Shown here: in pieces, positions 9,850-20,625 of the stretch
Layout: the number at the start of each line of letters is the position of its first letter
Position numbering within the stretch: position 1 is the stretch's first letter
NCBI GenBank assembly: GCA_015143295.1
Contig: CM026559.1
Coordinates: 23,946,826-24,010,825 of the forward strand
Reading direction: 5' to 3'
DNA from: Tetracentron sinense
Lineage: Eukaryota; Streptophyta; Magnoliopsida; Trochodendrales; Trochodendraceae
Length of the DNA stretch: 64,000 nt
Notes under the pieces: model-generated
What the model was told of the DNA's origin: nothing
What the model saw: the letters and a program-made list of their open reading frames with translations, nothing else
The model's database searches: none
Position numbers and translations under genes: made by a program

Positions 9850-12830
9850 AATTAATTAGGCAAACAAGTGTGGATACTTTTCTCTCACTTCGGTTTTGCG
9901 CTCCCACGTGGCTTCTTATTGCGCATGATGTTGCCATCGAACAAGAACCAAGGGAATCGTCTTATTGCGCAAAACTTGATCTCTCCGGTTCAAAATCTGA
10001 TCCGGCTGTTCCCCAAGGTGAGATCCTCATGGATTTCTAATGGATCTAGGTCTATGACATGGGAAGGATCCGGGATGTACTTACTGAGCATAGATAAATA
10101 GAACACGTTACGAACCGCCGCCATGTGAGTGGGTAGAGCAGCTCGATAAGCAACCTCACCAACTTGGGTGATGATCTCAAATGGACCCACATATCTAGGG
10201 CTGAGTTTGCCCCTCTTGCCAAATCTCATAAGACCCTTTGTCAGCAAAACCTTAACAAATACCAAATCGCCAACACTAAACTCAAGATCTCGTCTACAAG
10301 TGTCGACATAGCTCTTCTGCCTATCCTGAGCCGTCTTCAACCTCTTCTTGATGATCTTGACCCTATCGGCAGTCTGCTCGATCAACTTGGGGCCCAATAT
10401 TTTTCTCTCTCCAACTTCATCCCAGTATATAGGAGACCGGCAACTTCTCTAATACTAGGCCTCGAAATGTGTCATTTAGATGCTCGCCTGATAACTATTA
10501 TTGTAGGCGAACTCAACCAACGACAAGTAATCCTCCGACTACCACTCGGGAATAAGGATGGGCTATAAAAGACCTGCCGGTTTCTAATGTTCGGCCTTCA
10601 CCTGTTGGAACACTAAGCATGTCGACACATACTCTACAACTTCCTTCTTTTGGTTCTGCCACCAATAGTGCCTCTTCAGGTTTTGGTACATCTTTGTACC
10701 CCCAGGAAGCATAGTGTACTTGGACCGGTGTGCTTCATCTAATATTTCGCTTCTCAACTCCGCATTAGCAGGAACACATAATCTTCCCTTAAATGTGATG
10801 GCTCCATCACCATTCAAAGACAATTCATCACTCCTATTACTAACTACCTTATCTTTGTAAGCAATTAGCTCCGCATCCGAACCCTGCAACTCTGAGATTC
10901 GAACTTGGATATAAGGCTTGACCATAAGATTAGCCATGACTGGCCTAAAGGTGGGAATGCTGAAACTGGTATCGAGGTTCGCCATGACTTCCAACATCTT
11001 CTACCCGTAAATCATCATGTGGGCTACAAGTCCAGGAGGCTTTCTGCTCAGAGCATTTGCCACCATGTTAGCCTTACCCGGGTGGTACCAGATAGAGCAC
11101 TCGTAGTCTTTCATGAATTCCACCCATTGTCGCTGCCACATGTTCAACTCTTTTTAGGAAAATAGATATTTCAAGCTTTTGTGATTCGTGAACACATCAA
11201 ACTGTTCTCCATAAAAGTAGTGCCACCAAATCTTCAGTGCAAACACTACTGTGGCAAGCTCCAAGTCGTGTGTAGGATAGTTCTTCTCATGGTCCTTCAG
11301 TTGTCGGGAAGCATAGGCAATGACCTTCCCGTGTTGCATTAGAACACATCCTAGTTCGACATTTGAGGCGTCACTATAAACTACAAAACCACCACTCCTA
11401 AATGGCACTGTTACAACGAGGGTCATAGTAAGCTGCTTCGTCAACTCGATAAAGCTTGCTTCACACCTATCACTCCAAAAGAAAACTTGGCATCCTTCCG
11501 CGTCAAGTACGTGAGCGGTGCAGCTAAACTGGAGAACCCCTCTATGAATCTTTGGTAGTAGCCTACCAAACCGAGGAAACTATGTATCTCGATAACACTC
11601 TTGGGTCTCTCCCAGCTCATTATTGCCTCTATTTTCACTGAATCGACTGAGATACCCTCGGCAACAACTACGTGGCCAAGGAATACCACCTTTTCCAACC
11701 GTAATTCGTACTTACTCAAATTTGCATACAATCGATGGTCTCGAAGAGTCTCAAGAGTAAGGTTAAGGTCTCGATCATGATCCTCCTGTATTTGGGAATA
11801 CACCAAGATGTCGTCGACGAACACAATGACACATCGATTGAGACAAGGTCTAAACACCCGGTTCATCAAATCCATGAATGCCGCTGGTGCATTCGTCAAA
11901 CTGAAATGCATATGACAAGGAACTCGTAGTGCCCGTACCGAGTCTTGAAAGCTGTCTTGGGAACATCTTCAACCTTGATCTTCAACTGATGATACTCAGA
12001 TCAAAGATCAATCTTGGAGGGAAATCTTGTTCCCTTCAGTTGGTCAAACAAGTCATCTCTGAGGCAATGGATAATGATTCTTGATCATAATCTTGTTCAA
12101 CTGCCTATAGTCGATGCAAATTCTCACTAACCCATCCTTCTTCTTCATGAAGAGCACTAGGGCTCTCCACGGTGGCACAGTTGGTTGGACGAAACCAAGT
12201 TGCTGCAGTTCTTCTATCTATTCCTTCAAACTTCTTAAGCTCAACTGGGGCCATCCTATACGGAGGCCTAAAAATCGGAGTAGTGCTTGGAGCAAGCTCT
12301 ATACCAAACTTTATCTCTCTATCTGGAGGAAATCCCGGCAAGTCCTCGAGAAATACATCCAAATACTTAGTCACAACCGGGATGGCTGAGGAGTCTCATG
12401 CCTCTGGATTCGAAAGACTTAAAGCCACTAGACGGGCAATATCTCTCCTCTGTAGTCCACGGAAGTGGAATGGTTTGACGCCTTGTGTTAAAATTTACCT
12501 TTTTCAAAGCAAGCTACGAGCCCTTGGTGTGCAACAAGCCAATCCATCCCGAGAATAACATCAAAGTCTAAGTCTTGGAAATCAAGGATGATCAGATCGA
12601 TCAACAACTTATGCTATCTAATTTGAAATATACAATCCCGGTATCGTCGGTCTGTATCAACCGACTTGCCAACCAGAGTCGAAATGGTAAAATCTTGACA
12701 TAGACGACTCAGCTTAGAAGAGAAACCTTTGGCGAAGCTAGGTGACACAAAAGAATGTGTCGATCTTGTATCGATTAACACATGAGTTAAACACTCGTTT
12801 ACTAGCAAAACGCCTATGCATTATAATTAA
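9850..12830 (-). pseudogene. pol: Ty3 pol remnant: PR, RT, RNase H, partial INT, chromodomain
   Basis: Reading right to left: protease with STHSFVSP near 12.77 kb (the catalytic Asp position reads DTRSTH); RT from about 12.37 kb with ELAPSTTPI and, near 11.83 kb, FVDDILVYS; RNase H with [15 protein letters not shown] near 11.38 kb; and the integrase zinc region with HRSKYTMLPGG and a C-x2-F variant near 10.65-10.73 kb. Next comes a C-terminal module with GPFEIITQVGEVAYR near 10.15 kb, then a chromodomain with DQVLRNKTIPLVLVRW and EATWER near 9.88-9.98 kb. The integrase catalytic core is missing between about 10.54 and 10.58 kb. Several frameshifts and stops break the frame, so no enzyme is expected. 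Confidence 0.85.
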
Positions 12831-12982
12831 CTCACATCAAGAAATTTTAGGAATGTCGTACATCTAGTATAGGTATAACGTTATACACATAAGCAAACAT
12901 AACATCTAAAAAAATCATTCATAGATTAGAGAATTTTCAACTTTAGTATACCTTGCATAACATCGTCAGATGTCTGTGCGTC

Positions 12983-14142
12983 CTATTCCGTCAAGGCAAA
13001 GACTCCGCCCTGGCTCCCCTTGCGAGGCGGTGGTGTGGGCTGCGAGGGTCTAGGGGCTGAAACCTTTGAAGAATCCTGTTGAGAAGTCTGCTGAACTAAG
13101 GGCCTGCTTCCCTGAGACTGAACGGGCTGCAACTGCCTACAAGGGCAATCCCTGATCATGTGATTCACGTCTCCACAATGGAAACACCCACCCGAAAGTT
13201 TACGACACTCTCCGGTCTTGTGTCTTAGTGGACTTGTAAAAAAGCAGGACGGGACACCTACGTAGTAGCTGGGCGAGGCCCCTGTGGTAAAAAAAAGTGG
13301 CCTCTGTGACTGCATCGGCCTGGCTGCCTGGTATGGGGCTATTCTAGCCCTCTTCTCCGGTGGCCCTGAACTACTAGACTGGCCTCGAATCATCTCTCTT
13401 CTCTTGAAGAATTCCTCAAAATTCTTCTCAGCAATCTTGGCCTTGCTGACAACTTCACCCCAAGTGCCAACCTGGAACATCGAGACCCAATCTCGGGTAG
13501 AGTCCTTCAGTCCCCTTTCAAAGGTCCTGACTCGCATATTCTCTGAAGCAATTAGTTGCGGTGTGAATCAGGACAACTCCACAAATGTTGCCTCGTAGTA
13601 TGCCACACATATATCTCTCTGTTTTAAGGAGGGAAACTCCATCTCCTTCTGCTCCCTAACAACTATGGGAAAGTACTGCTTGTAGAAGACATGCAAGAAC
13701 TCCCCCCATGACCTCGATTCTCCTACTCTAGAGGCATCCCTCTGCTCCACCAATGTTTGGCCGTACCTTCCATCACGAAGGTGGCCCAGTCAACCCACTG
13801 CTCATCTGTACAGCGGACTGCTCGGAATATCTTCTCCATCTGCATGATTCATGCTTCTGCTACCGTGGGATCAATAATGCCGATGAAGGTAGGAGGATGC
13901 AGTCTCCTAAACGCCTCAAGTCCTGCAGTGTGGTATATTGGAAGAGGTGTCGGCGTAGTAGTAGCAGCAGCAGACCTGACTGCTAACATCGCCAATGTCT
14001 CTGCTATGGATGCAAAGGCCTGAGAAAAATCGGGTTGTGCATCACCCGATGGAGGAGGGGATGATCCACTACTCCTAGTATGGTGTCCACGACCCCGTGG
14101 GCCACATCTCATGACTGCATCCTGAGAACAATAGCAAATCAT
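12983..14142 (-). pseudogene. gag: Ty3 gag remnant with zinc knuckle
   Basis: Three frame pieces cover the gag region: about 14142-13849 (a PTFIGIIDPTVAEA motif, typical of the start of a retrotransposon gag domain), 13753-13568 and 13537-12983. The last contains a GLKDSTRDWV-type segment and the zinc knuckle CFHCGDVNHMIRDC, followed by a Gln/Pro/Ser-rich tail. Stops and frameshifts separate the pieces. The region lies upstream of the protease remnant in the normal Ty3 order. Confidence 0.8.
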
Positions 14143-14431
14143 GAGTCTAACTCGGAAACCATGGTTACTTTAGCATTGAAGTTCAACAACATCAAGCATT
14201 CATATATGAGTAGAGCATACATTAGACATACCCACTATAGTATAATAATACGCTTGAAGTTAGCTTCGCTAGGAACCTTTCAAAGCTAAGACACTAGATC
14301 GGTTGAGTTCCAACAGGCTATGGACTAAGACTAAATAATTAGTCTATACATGGAATACGACTATTTTCTTAGACCAAATGCTTTGTTTAAATCATGGTAT
14401 CAGACTCTAATTGACCCTAAAGAGCCTAAAG

Positions 14432-14447
14432 CCTAGGCTTTGATATG
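14432..14447 (-). promoter_or_regulatory. Degenerate primer-binding site of the Ty3 element
   Basis: The minus strand reads ATATCAAAGCCTAGG, close to the initiator-Met tRNA complement GTATCAGAGCC used by many plant Ty3 elements. It should sit just inside the 5' LTR, but no LTR follows to the right. Confidence 0.45.
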
Positions 14448-14641
14448 ATACTCACTCGCGTATTATACATAACTTTAGAATTCGTCTGAGTTCTAAGTTA
14501 AGCTCAGAGAACACACAAGGTGTTACTGTAGGCAATTGAAAGGAGGACACACACACCATGCAGACACAACACACACACCACGCAGACCACACACACCCAC
14601 TCACCTCATGAAGCTTTACCCAAGTGAGCCTCAAAACAAGT
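14448..14641. other. Unassigned CA-rich junction DNA
   Basis: This short stretch with ACACAC-rich sequence lies between the primer site of the Ty3 element and a solo LTR. It does not match the 3' LTR at 7.5-9.8 kb. It may be what remains after the 5' LTR was lost. The last five bases (14637-14641, CAAGT) are the left target duplication of the solo LTR. Confidence 0.5.
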
Positions 14642-17422
14642 TGTGAACACCCCATTTTTACACCCCTAAAACCTTATTTACCTTTTATTTTATTTTATTA
14701 TTTATTATTATTATTTTTTTAGTTATTTTAATTTTACTCATTTTAATTTTCATTTTATTAGGGAGAGAGAGAAGGAGAAATCCCATGTAAGCCCTTGGCC
14801 AAGAACCCAATTCACGTGACTCACCACGTTTCCAAAACAAAATCCAATTCAAAATCCCAAGCCCAAGTTCACTTAAGCTAAATCCTCTAAGGGATGGAAT
14901 TTTAAAGCCTATGGCCCAAGTGAGATCCAAAACTTGTTTAAAGTTTCCATTGCTTAAAGCCCAAGCCCATAACATAAGCCTCATACCCTAATTTCTTTAA
15001 ACCACTCTATAAATAATCTTTATGAGGTCAGATGACCTCATTTTCCCTTCTCTTCATTTTCGGTAAAGAGCTTCACTCATTTCTCTCGGTATTTTTTTTC
15101 CCTCTCTTGGGTGTGAAACCTCACCCCTACACTAGCAGAAGACCAACTCCAGTAACCCACATCCGTTTGTTCTCATTGCCGGCGCCGGCATCTTCATTTG
15201 TGAGGTTCGGCCGACAGTCCCCTTCACCATGGTAGCATCACCTTCGGCGGCTCATCCCTACTGACCACCTCGGCTACAGCTCCAAGTCGACTCTAATCCG
15301 GCGTTCTTCCTTCTCCGGTGATTTTCAGCTCAGCCTTAGTCGTGATTTCCGGCCAGCTCATTGCTTTCCTGTTCATCAGGTAAACGCCCCCATCTCTCGT
15401 TTTTTTTGTGACTTTATCTTAGTGTTCTCCTCTAATTCCTTCTTGATTTAGAATTCCTAGATTTGGATCTAGAATTCCTAGATCTAGATCTAGAATTTCT
15501 ATTCTCTTTCTTTCTATTTATGTTCGTTTGTTTTTTTTAAAATCCTACTTGCAGAAGAAGTCCCCTCCGACCAACATCTCCATCTCCGGTGAATCGTTTT
15601 CCCCTGCGAGCTGTGTGTTGCGCCCAAGGTAAACCTCTTATTCTTCCTTCTCTCTTTTCCTTTTTGGTTTTATTTCCACCGATTTTATTTCCTGATCAAC
15701 AATTTCTAGATCTAGATCTAGAATTTCTAGATCGAGATCTATTTGATCCGAATTTTTTATTTATTTGTTTATTTATTTTCAGTTCTAAGTTCTTTCTTAT
15801 CTTCTGAGATCTAATCTGTGGCACCTCTGTTCATCCTTTCCGGCGGGCTCGACCAGTCGGGTCATCTCGGTTGCATCAACCATTTTCTCCGGCGAGCTTT
15901 GGTTAGTCTCGGCCAGTTGCTGCGTCCGTAATGACCATCACCTCATCTTCGTTTCGCCTCTGGTTCAGACCCGAGTAGTTGCTCAGGCCAGCGCCCAGCA
16001 CTTCTCCGGCCACTGCCCTACATCCCATGTCCCTATTCCCATTTTATTTTATTGTATTTATTTTGGGCTGTATATTTTCTATATTTTTTTTTGGTCTGAG
16101 ATAGCGTTCTTCATCACCGAACCAGCAGCCTCTCATCATCTTCAACCTTCTCCACGCCAGGCAGGTATACTCCTCTCTGTTTAAATTCTTTTCTGTTTTG
16201 TCTTATTGTTTCTCAGATGATTGGAAGCCCGCGTAGAATCATTTTCGAATTTTTCGGGTTTACCTCTTGAGGCCTTAAAATGATAGTGGACCAAAGCCAA
16301 ATGACCGTTAGTGGTCAACGGGCCTTGGCCCATTAACTTCCTCTTTGAGCCTCGTTTCTGTAATTTATTTCATGTGTGTATGTGTGTGATAAGATTAGGC
16401 CGTAGTTTACTTTTATCTTTTATTTTTTATTTTTTATTTTTGCCTACACGGGGCACTTAGGTATGATTTTCCACCCTAAATAACGGCCTACCCCGTTAGT
16501 TTAGTCTTACAAAAAATCAAAAAAAAAAAATAATTAAAAAAAAAAAAGATTAAAATAAATTAAAGGTACTGGTCTATCTCCCCTTGGGACCTAGAGCAGG
16601 GTCCGTATTTAAACCATAGCCTCTTTTGGTTTAAGGTCGCTCGATCCGCCCCGCTCTTTGCCTTTAAGATAATTAAATCATTTAGACTTTATTTTCCTTT
16701 TGCCTACCTTGGGCACTTAGGTTAGCTTTGCTTTGATTAGTTAAACTTGCCAAAATTAAAAAAATACAAAAAAATCGAAAAATACAAAATAACAAAAACA
16801 TTAAAAAAATCTAAAATGAAAAAGAAGAAATCTACCATAATAAATGAACGCCCCCTAGAGCTCCACCACGAGCACCTAGACACGCGATTATCTCCCATAA
16901 TGAGATTCATAAATCTCAATTCCACTTCCCCTCCCCAACTCAAACACGAGTTGGAAGTGACCACACTCCGAAACGAGTATAAAAACAGTCACGGACCCCG
17001 AACTACTATGAGGGTCTGATTCCGACTAACCGGATAAGTAGGCAGCCCAAAACCAGGGTTCGACCCCAACCAAAAATAAAATTTTTATACCCCATATTGA
17101 TTTGTATTTGATTAGCAAAATTAATAATTATTTTAGGAAATTTTAAGTGATTTTAAATGTTTGGCTTGGACCTAATGAGTAGGTTACCATCATTGGATGA
17201 AGGTCCTGGGGTGCCTAACCCCTTCCCCAAGACCTAAAGGGATCTCTTACCTAGACTACTCTGGACCGTAGACCCCTTTATTTTGGATTATCTTGGGATC
17301 TTACTTCCCCTAAGTAGGTGGCGACTCTTAGAATAAATTTAGCGTTATTCCTCTGCTCTCGGACCTTATCTCGACACTTAGAGTTGAGAGGGGAGGAAAG
17401 ACGGTAAATTTATGTGTTTACA
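14642..17422 (+). mobile_element. Solo LTR, Ogre/Tat-like, with perfect 5-bp target duplication
   Basis: The 2781-bp unit starts TGTGAACACCCC and ends TGTGTTTACA, a short inverted repeat of TGTRAACAC type. It is flanked by CAAGT at 14637-14641 and 17423-17427. No internal retroviral region is present, so it is an LTR left by LTR-LTR recombination. A TATA-like CTATAAATAATC lies near 15006. The 3' third carries GGATAAGTAGGCAGCCC, GGGTTCGACCCC and GTAGGTGGCGACTCTTA, as in Ogre/Tat LTRs. Forward orientation is inferred from those motifs. Confidence 0.85.
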
Positions 17423-19244
17423 CAAGTACCAACCGCTTGAATAATAAATGAGTTCAAAATATTCAAAAAGAAAATACCATGTTTATAAATGAGTTCAAAA
17501 AGTAAAGGATTTTGCAAGCCCAGTGGAAAGTATGCCACAGATGCAACTTGGTGGCTAGTAATATTACTAATTTTCTGGTTTTTTTTTTTATAAGTAAAAA
17601 TATCAAACATGAAGTGATATGCAAACCTTGCGCCTATGGAAATTTTTGGTGTAAGTGTGATTCGGATAGCACTCCTCAAAAGTAAGTACTTAGGAACCCT
17701 CAACCCTAATAACTCCCTACCTAGCGGGTTCAAAAAGTAAATACTTCAAATGATTGTGACAGTTAGTTTTATAAGAAGTTTCCCTCACCTACTTACATTT
17801 TTACATTTTTATATTAGAACGAGAAATTTACATCTCTCCTCACCAACAACATTTGCTGTATCATCTTACTTTTTTTTCATTTTCATTGAAACTGTTAAAA
17901 GTTCGAAAATTTTCTTTTAGAGTTCGTTCTTTTGGTGAGACCTACAAAACACTTTATAATTTGTCATAGTAGTTGGTTGAAAATTTGAGTGATTTTGTCA
18001 AGGTTAAAAAACAAGATTAATTCTGACCATTAGAAGATTTCAAGTCTCATCATTTTTTATAAGATTTGAAATTTTCAAGTGTTATCATTTTTATAAGATT
18101 TGAAATTATTCATTTTATTACATTTGAAGTCTTATGAAATTGTAGCCCTAAAGATGCAAAGCACGGTGCATCTAGTATTTAAAAGAAAATGTATTTTCAT
18201 CCAATGACAAAATTTACAAAGTGTCAAACTTTATAGCTCTCAATAAAAGAACGGACCCTTAGGATAAATTATCAGTTGGTGTGATTAAGACTAGTAGTTC
18301 TCTTGAAACTAATTAACAGATAACTAAGTGATCAAAGGAACACAAATCTTCCAGGCAGATCCTTAAACCACTTTTTCGGTATCAGATCAAAACTCCAATA
18401 ATTATTTGACACTTATCTTTCAACTTTTTTGAACCCCTACTCAAATCAGCATTATCGATAAGTAGGGACGGGAAAAAGTTTACTCGAGTACTTTAAAATG
18501 AACAAAGTATCAACCTTTTTTAAGCATATGTGGATAGGATAAAAAAATTATTAGCAAATGTGCTTAGAGGATTTGTACTCTAAATAAAGCCTTCATTTAT
18601 GTTTCTAAATTTTTATTAATAGATCCTCCTACTTTTTTGACTTTTTTTATTTTTTGGCAATCAAAGTAATGCACACCTGCCTTCCTTAAATCTTTTAGAT
18701 CTACTAATTTCTACTTAAAATGCTTAGTAGATCATTTGCTAAAACCGTTGCTAGCTACATCGTCTCTCCATCTAGAGAATAACCATCTCAATCCAAAGAA
18801 AAGAACAAAATTTCCCAATTTAGACTTTTTTACTCAGTTTATATTTGTTTGTTTTCCACATAGTCGACACAAAGTGTGGAACAAATTGAATAGTTCTCAT
18901 CAAGAGTTAAATGATTTCATATCTAGAAAGATGCATAAGGTGCCTCAATCTCCATTCTCCTTGAAACATCATACAATTATATCAAATACTTATTTCTGTT
19001 TTTGTTAGTGACATGGGATTAATAAAGATTAAATTTTTTTTCACATTTTATTACTGTCTTATAAGACATATTTTGGATTGCTTAAGTCATCTTTTCAAAT
19101 GAGCTCATGTTTATAGTTAATCTCTTACTTACCAGTTGTGCTAGCCATACTTTCACGCATTCCTTACCCTCAGCCAAATACCAACACTTACTATCCTTGC
19201 TTTCAACCAAAAGCAAACATCTGCCCTTATTTTAACACATTATT
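17423..19244. other. AT-rich intergenic, no gene seen
   Basis: No open frame shows convincing protein similarity. A possible Helitron-type 3' end lies near 18.15-18.18 kb. Confidence 0.5.
18153..18175 (+). mobile_element. Possible Helitron 3' terminus
   Basis: GATGCA and TGCATC form a 6-bp stem around an 8-base loop, followed at once by CTAG and then T. Helitrons end in CTRR shortly after a hairpin and insert before T. The hairpin-to-end distance is shorter than usual, and I could not identify the matching TC start. Confidence 0.3.
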
Positions 19245-19466
19245 ACTTGATTTGTTAGTTTGCTCGATTCAAATTCGGGTTTGTAATTTGCCAATCTAGA
19301 ATGAACCTGATTCATTAGGGGTAGGATGAGACAATTCGTTTATCGGTTCGTTTAGGTTCTTTAGTTTGCTTCACTTATATAATAATAATACACATATATT
19401 TTAATCATGCAAATACACATATTATAAATACTTATTTAAAAAATACATAAAAAATAGGTTTTATAG
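19245..19466. repeat. Truncated copy of the 49 kb hAT MITE
   Basis: The sequence follows 48.99-49.25 kb closely, through TTAGGGGTAGGATGAG, TTCGTTTAGGTTCTTTAG and CACTTATATAATA. It breaks off after GGTTTTATAGCCGGAT, where the Mutator-like element begins. The missing right half is not found at the other end of that element, so the insertion was not a simple one. Confidence 0.65.
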
Positions 19467-19703
19467 CCGGATCTGTTGGCTGCAACACTCTGCGACAGAG
19501 GTTAAATATTGCGATTCTCTTTCATTGAAGCGTTCATCCGAAACCAAGCTTTCCCCTTCATTGCAACGAGCTAAACTCTTCTGCTTCCTCTAAAACCCTT
19601 CAACACAAGCTGAGCTAAACCTTTCTGTTTCATTCGAAACCCTTTTGAAGAAGAAGTAGAAGAACAAGAAGAACAAGGAGAACAAGAAGAACAAGAACAT
19701 AGG

Positions 19704-20622
19704 GTAAGTATTTGATACGTTTTTGATCCATTTTGCGATGGTTACAGTGGTTATATTCGGTATTTGCTAGGGTTATATGCTCATTTTTGGGATTTTCTGT
19801 TATTAGAGTTCATTGGCGATGGTTACAATGACGAAGTTCGATGTTTTTTTGCTCATTTTCGATGGTTATCTTTGATCACAGTGCATTTTCGATATTACAG
19901 TGCTCATTTTCGGTGGTTTTGAGCTCAATTTCGGCGGTTTTGTGGTCATTTTCGGGGGTTTGATGTTATTGCATTTTCGATATTACAGTGCTTTTCGATG
20001 ATTTTATGCTCATTTTTGGTAGTTTTCTGTTATAACAATACTTTTTCGATGATTTTATGCTCATTTTCAGTGGTTTTGTCGATATTACAGTGCATTTTCG
20101 ATGATTTTATGCTCATTTTCAGTGGTTTTGTCGATATTACAGTGCATTTTCGATGATTTTATGCTCATTTTCGGTGGTTTTCTGTTATTACAGTGCTATT
20201 TCGATAGTTAGAGTACTCATTTTCAGTGGTTTTCTGTTATTGCATTTTCGATATTACTGTATATTTTCGATGCTTTAATGCTCATTTTCGGTGGTTTTAT
20301 GTTTTTACATTGCTTTTCGATGGTTACAGTGCTTATTTTCGGGATTTTTCTGTTATTGCATTTTCGATATTACAGTGTATTTTCGATGCTTTTATACTCA
20401 TTTCCGGTGGTTTTCTGTTTTGACAGTGTTTTTCGATGGTTACAGTGCTCATTTTCGGGGGTTTGCTGTTATTGCAATTTCGATATGACAGTGCTTTTTC
20501 GATGGTTTTGTAATCTTTTTCGGCGGTTTTCGTTATTACAGTACATTTTCAATGGTTACAACGCTCATTTTCAAAATTTTTCAGATTACTTTAACGGATT
20601 GAGTGTTTTCTCGATATTGCAG
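19704..20622 (+). repeat. Array A: ATTTTCGG repeats filling the predicted first intron of the transposase gene
   Basis: A GTAAGT donor at 19704 follows a leader rich in AAGAAGAAC. A TATTGCAG acceptor ends at 20622, three bases before the ATG. Between them lie dozens of CATTTTCGG/CATTTTCGA units. The longer repeat is about 52 bp and includes GATATTACAGTGCATTTTCG and ATGCTCATTTTCAGTGG; two neighbouring units at about 20.08-20.18 kb are nearly identical. Open frames through the array are low-complexity and not proteins. Confidence 0.8.
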
Positions 20623-20625
20623 ATA

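Larger units (their letters stand above)
7490..14447 (-). mobile_element. Truncated Ty3 chromovirus, Tekay/Del-like
   Basis: Order along the minus strand is degenerate primer-binding site, gag with zinc knuckle, protease, reverse transcriptase, RNase H, integrase zinc domain, chromodomain, purine tract and 3' LTR. The order and the chromodomain identify a Ty3 chromovirus. The LTR start TGTAGAGCCCCG and the pol motifs resemble the Tekay/Del lineage. The 5' LTR is absent: DNA to the right of 14447 does not match the 3' LTR. Confidence 0.85.

Noticed and set aside
20278..20625. N-terminal extension of the transposase frame through the repeat array
   Set aside because: The sequence before MPISVV is a low-complexity translation of the ATTTTCGG repeat, and a splice acceptor lies just before the ATG at 20626.
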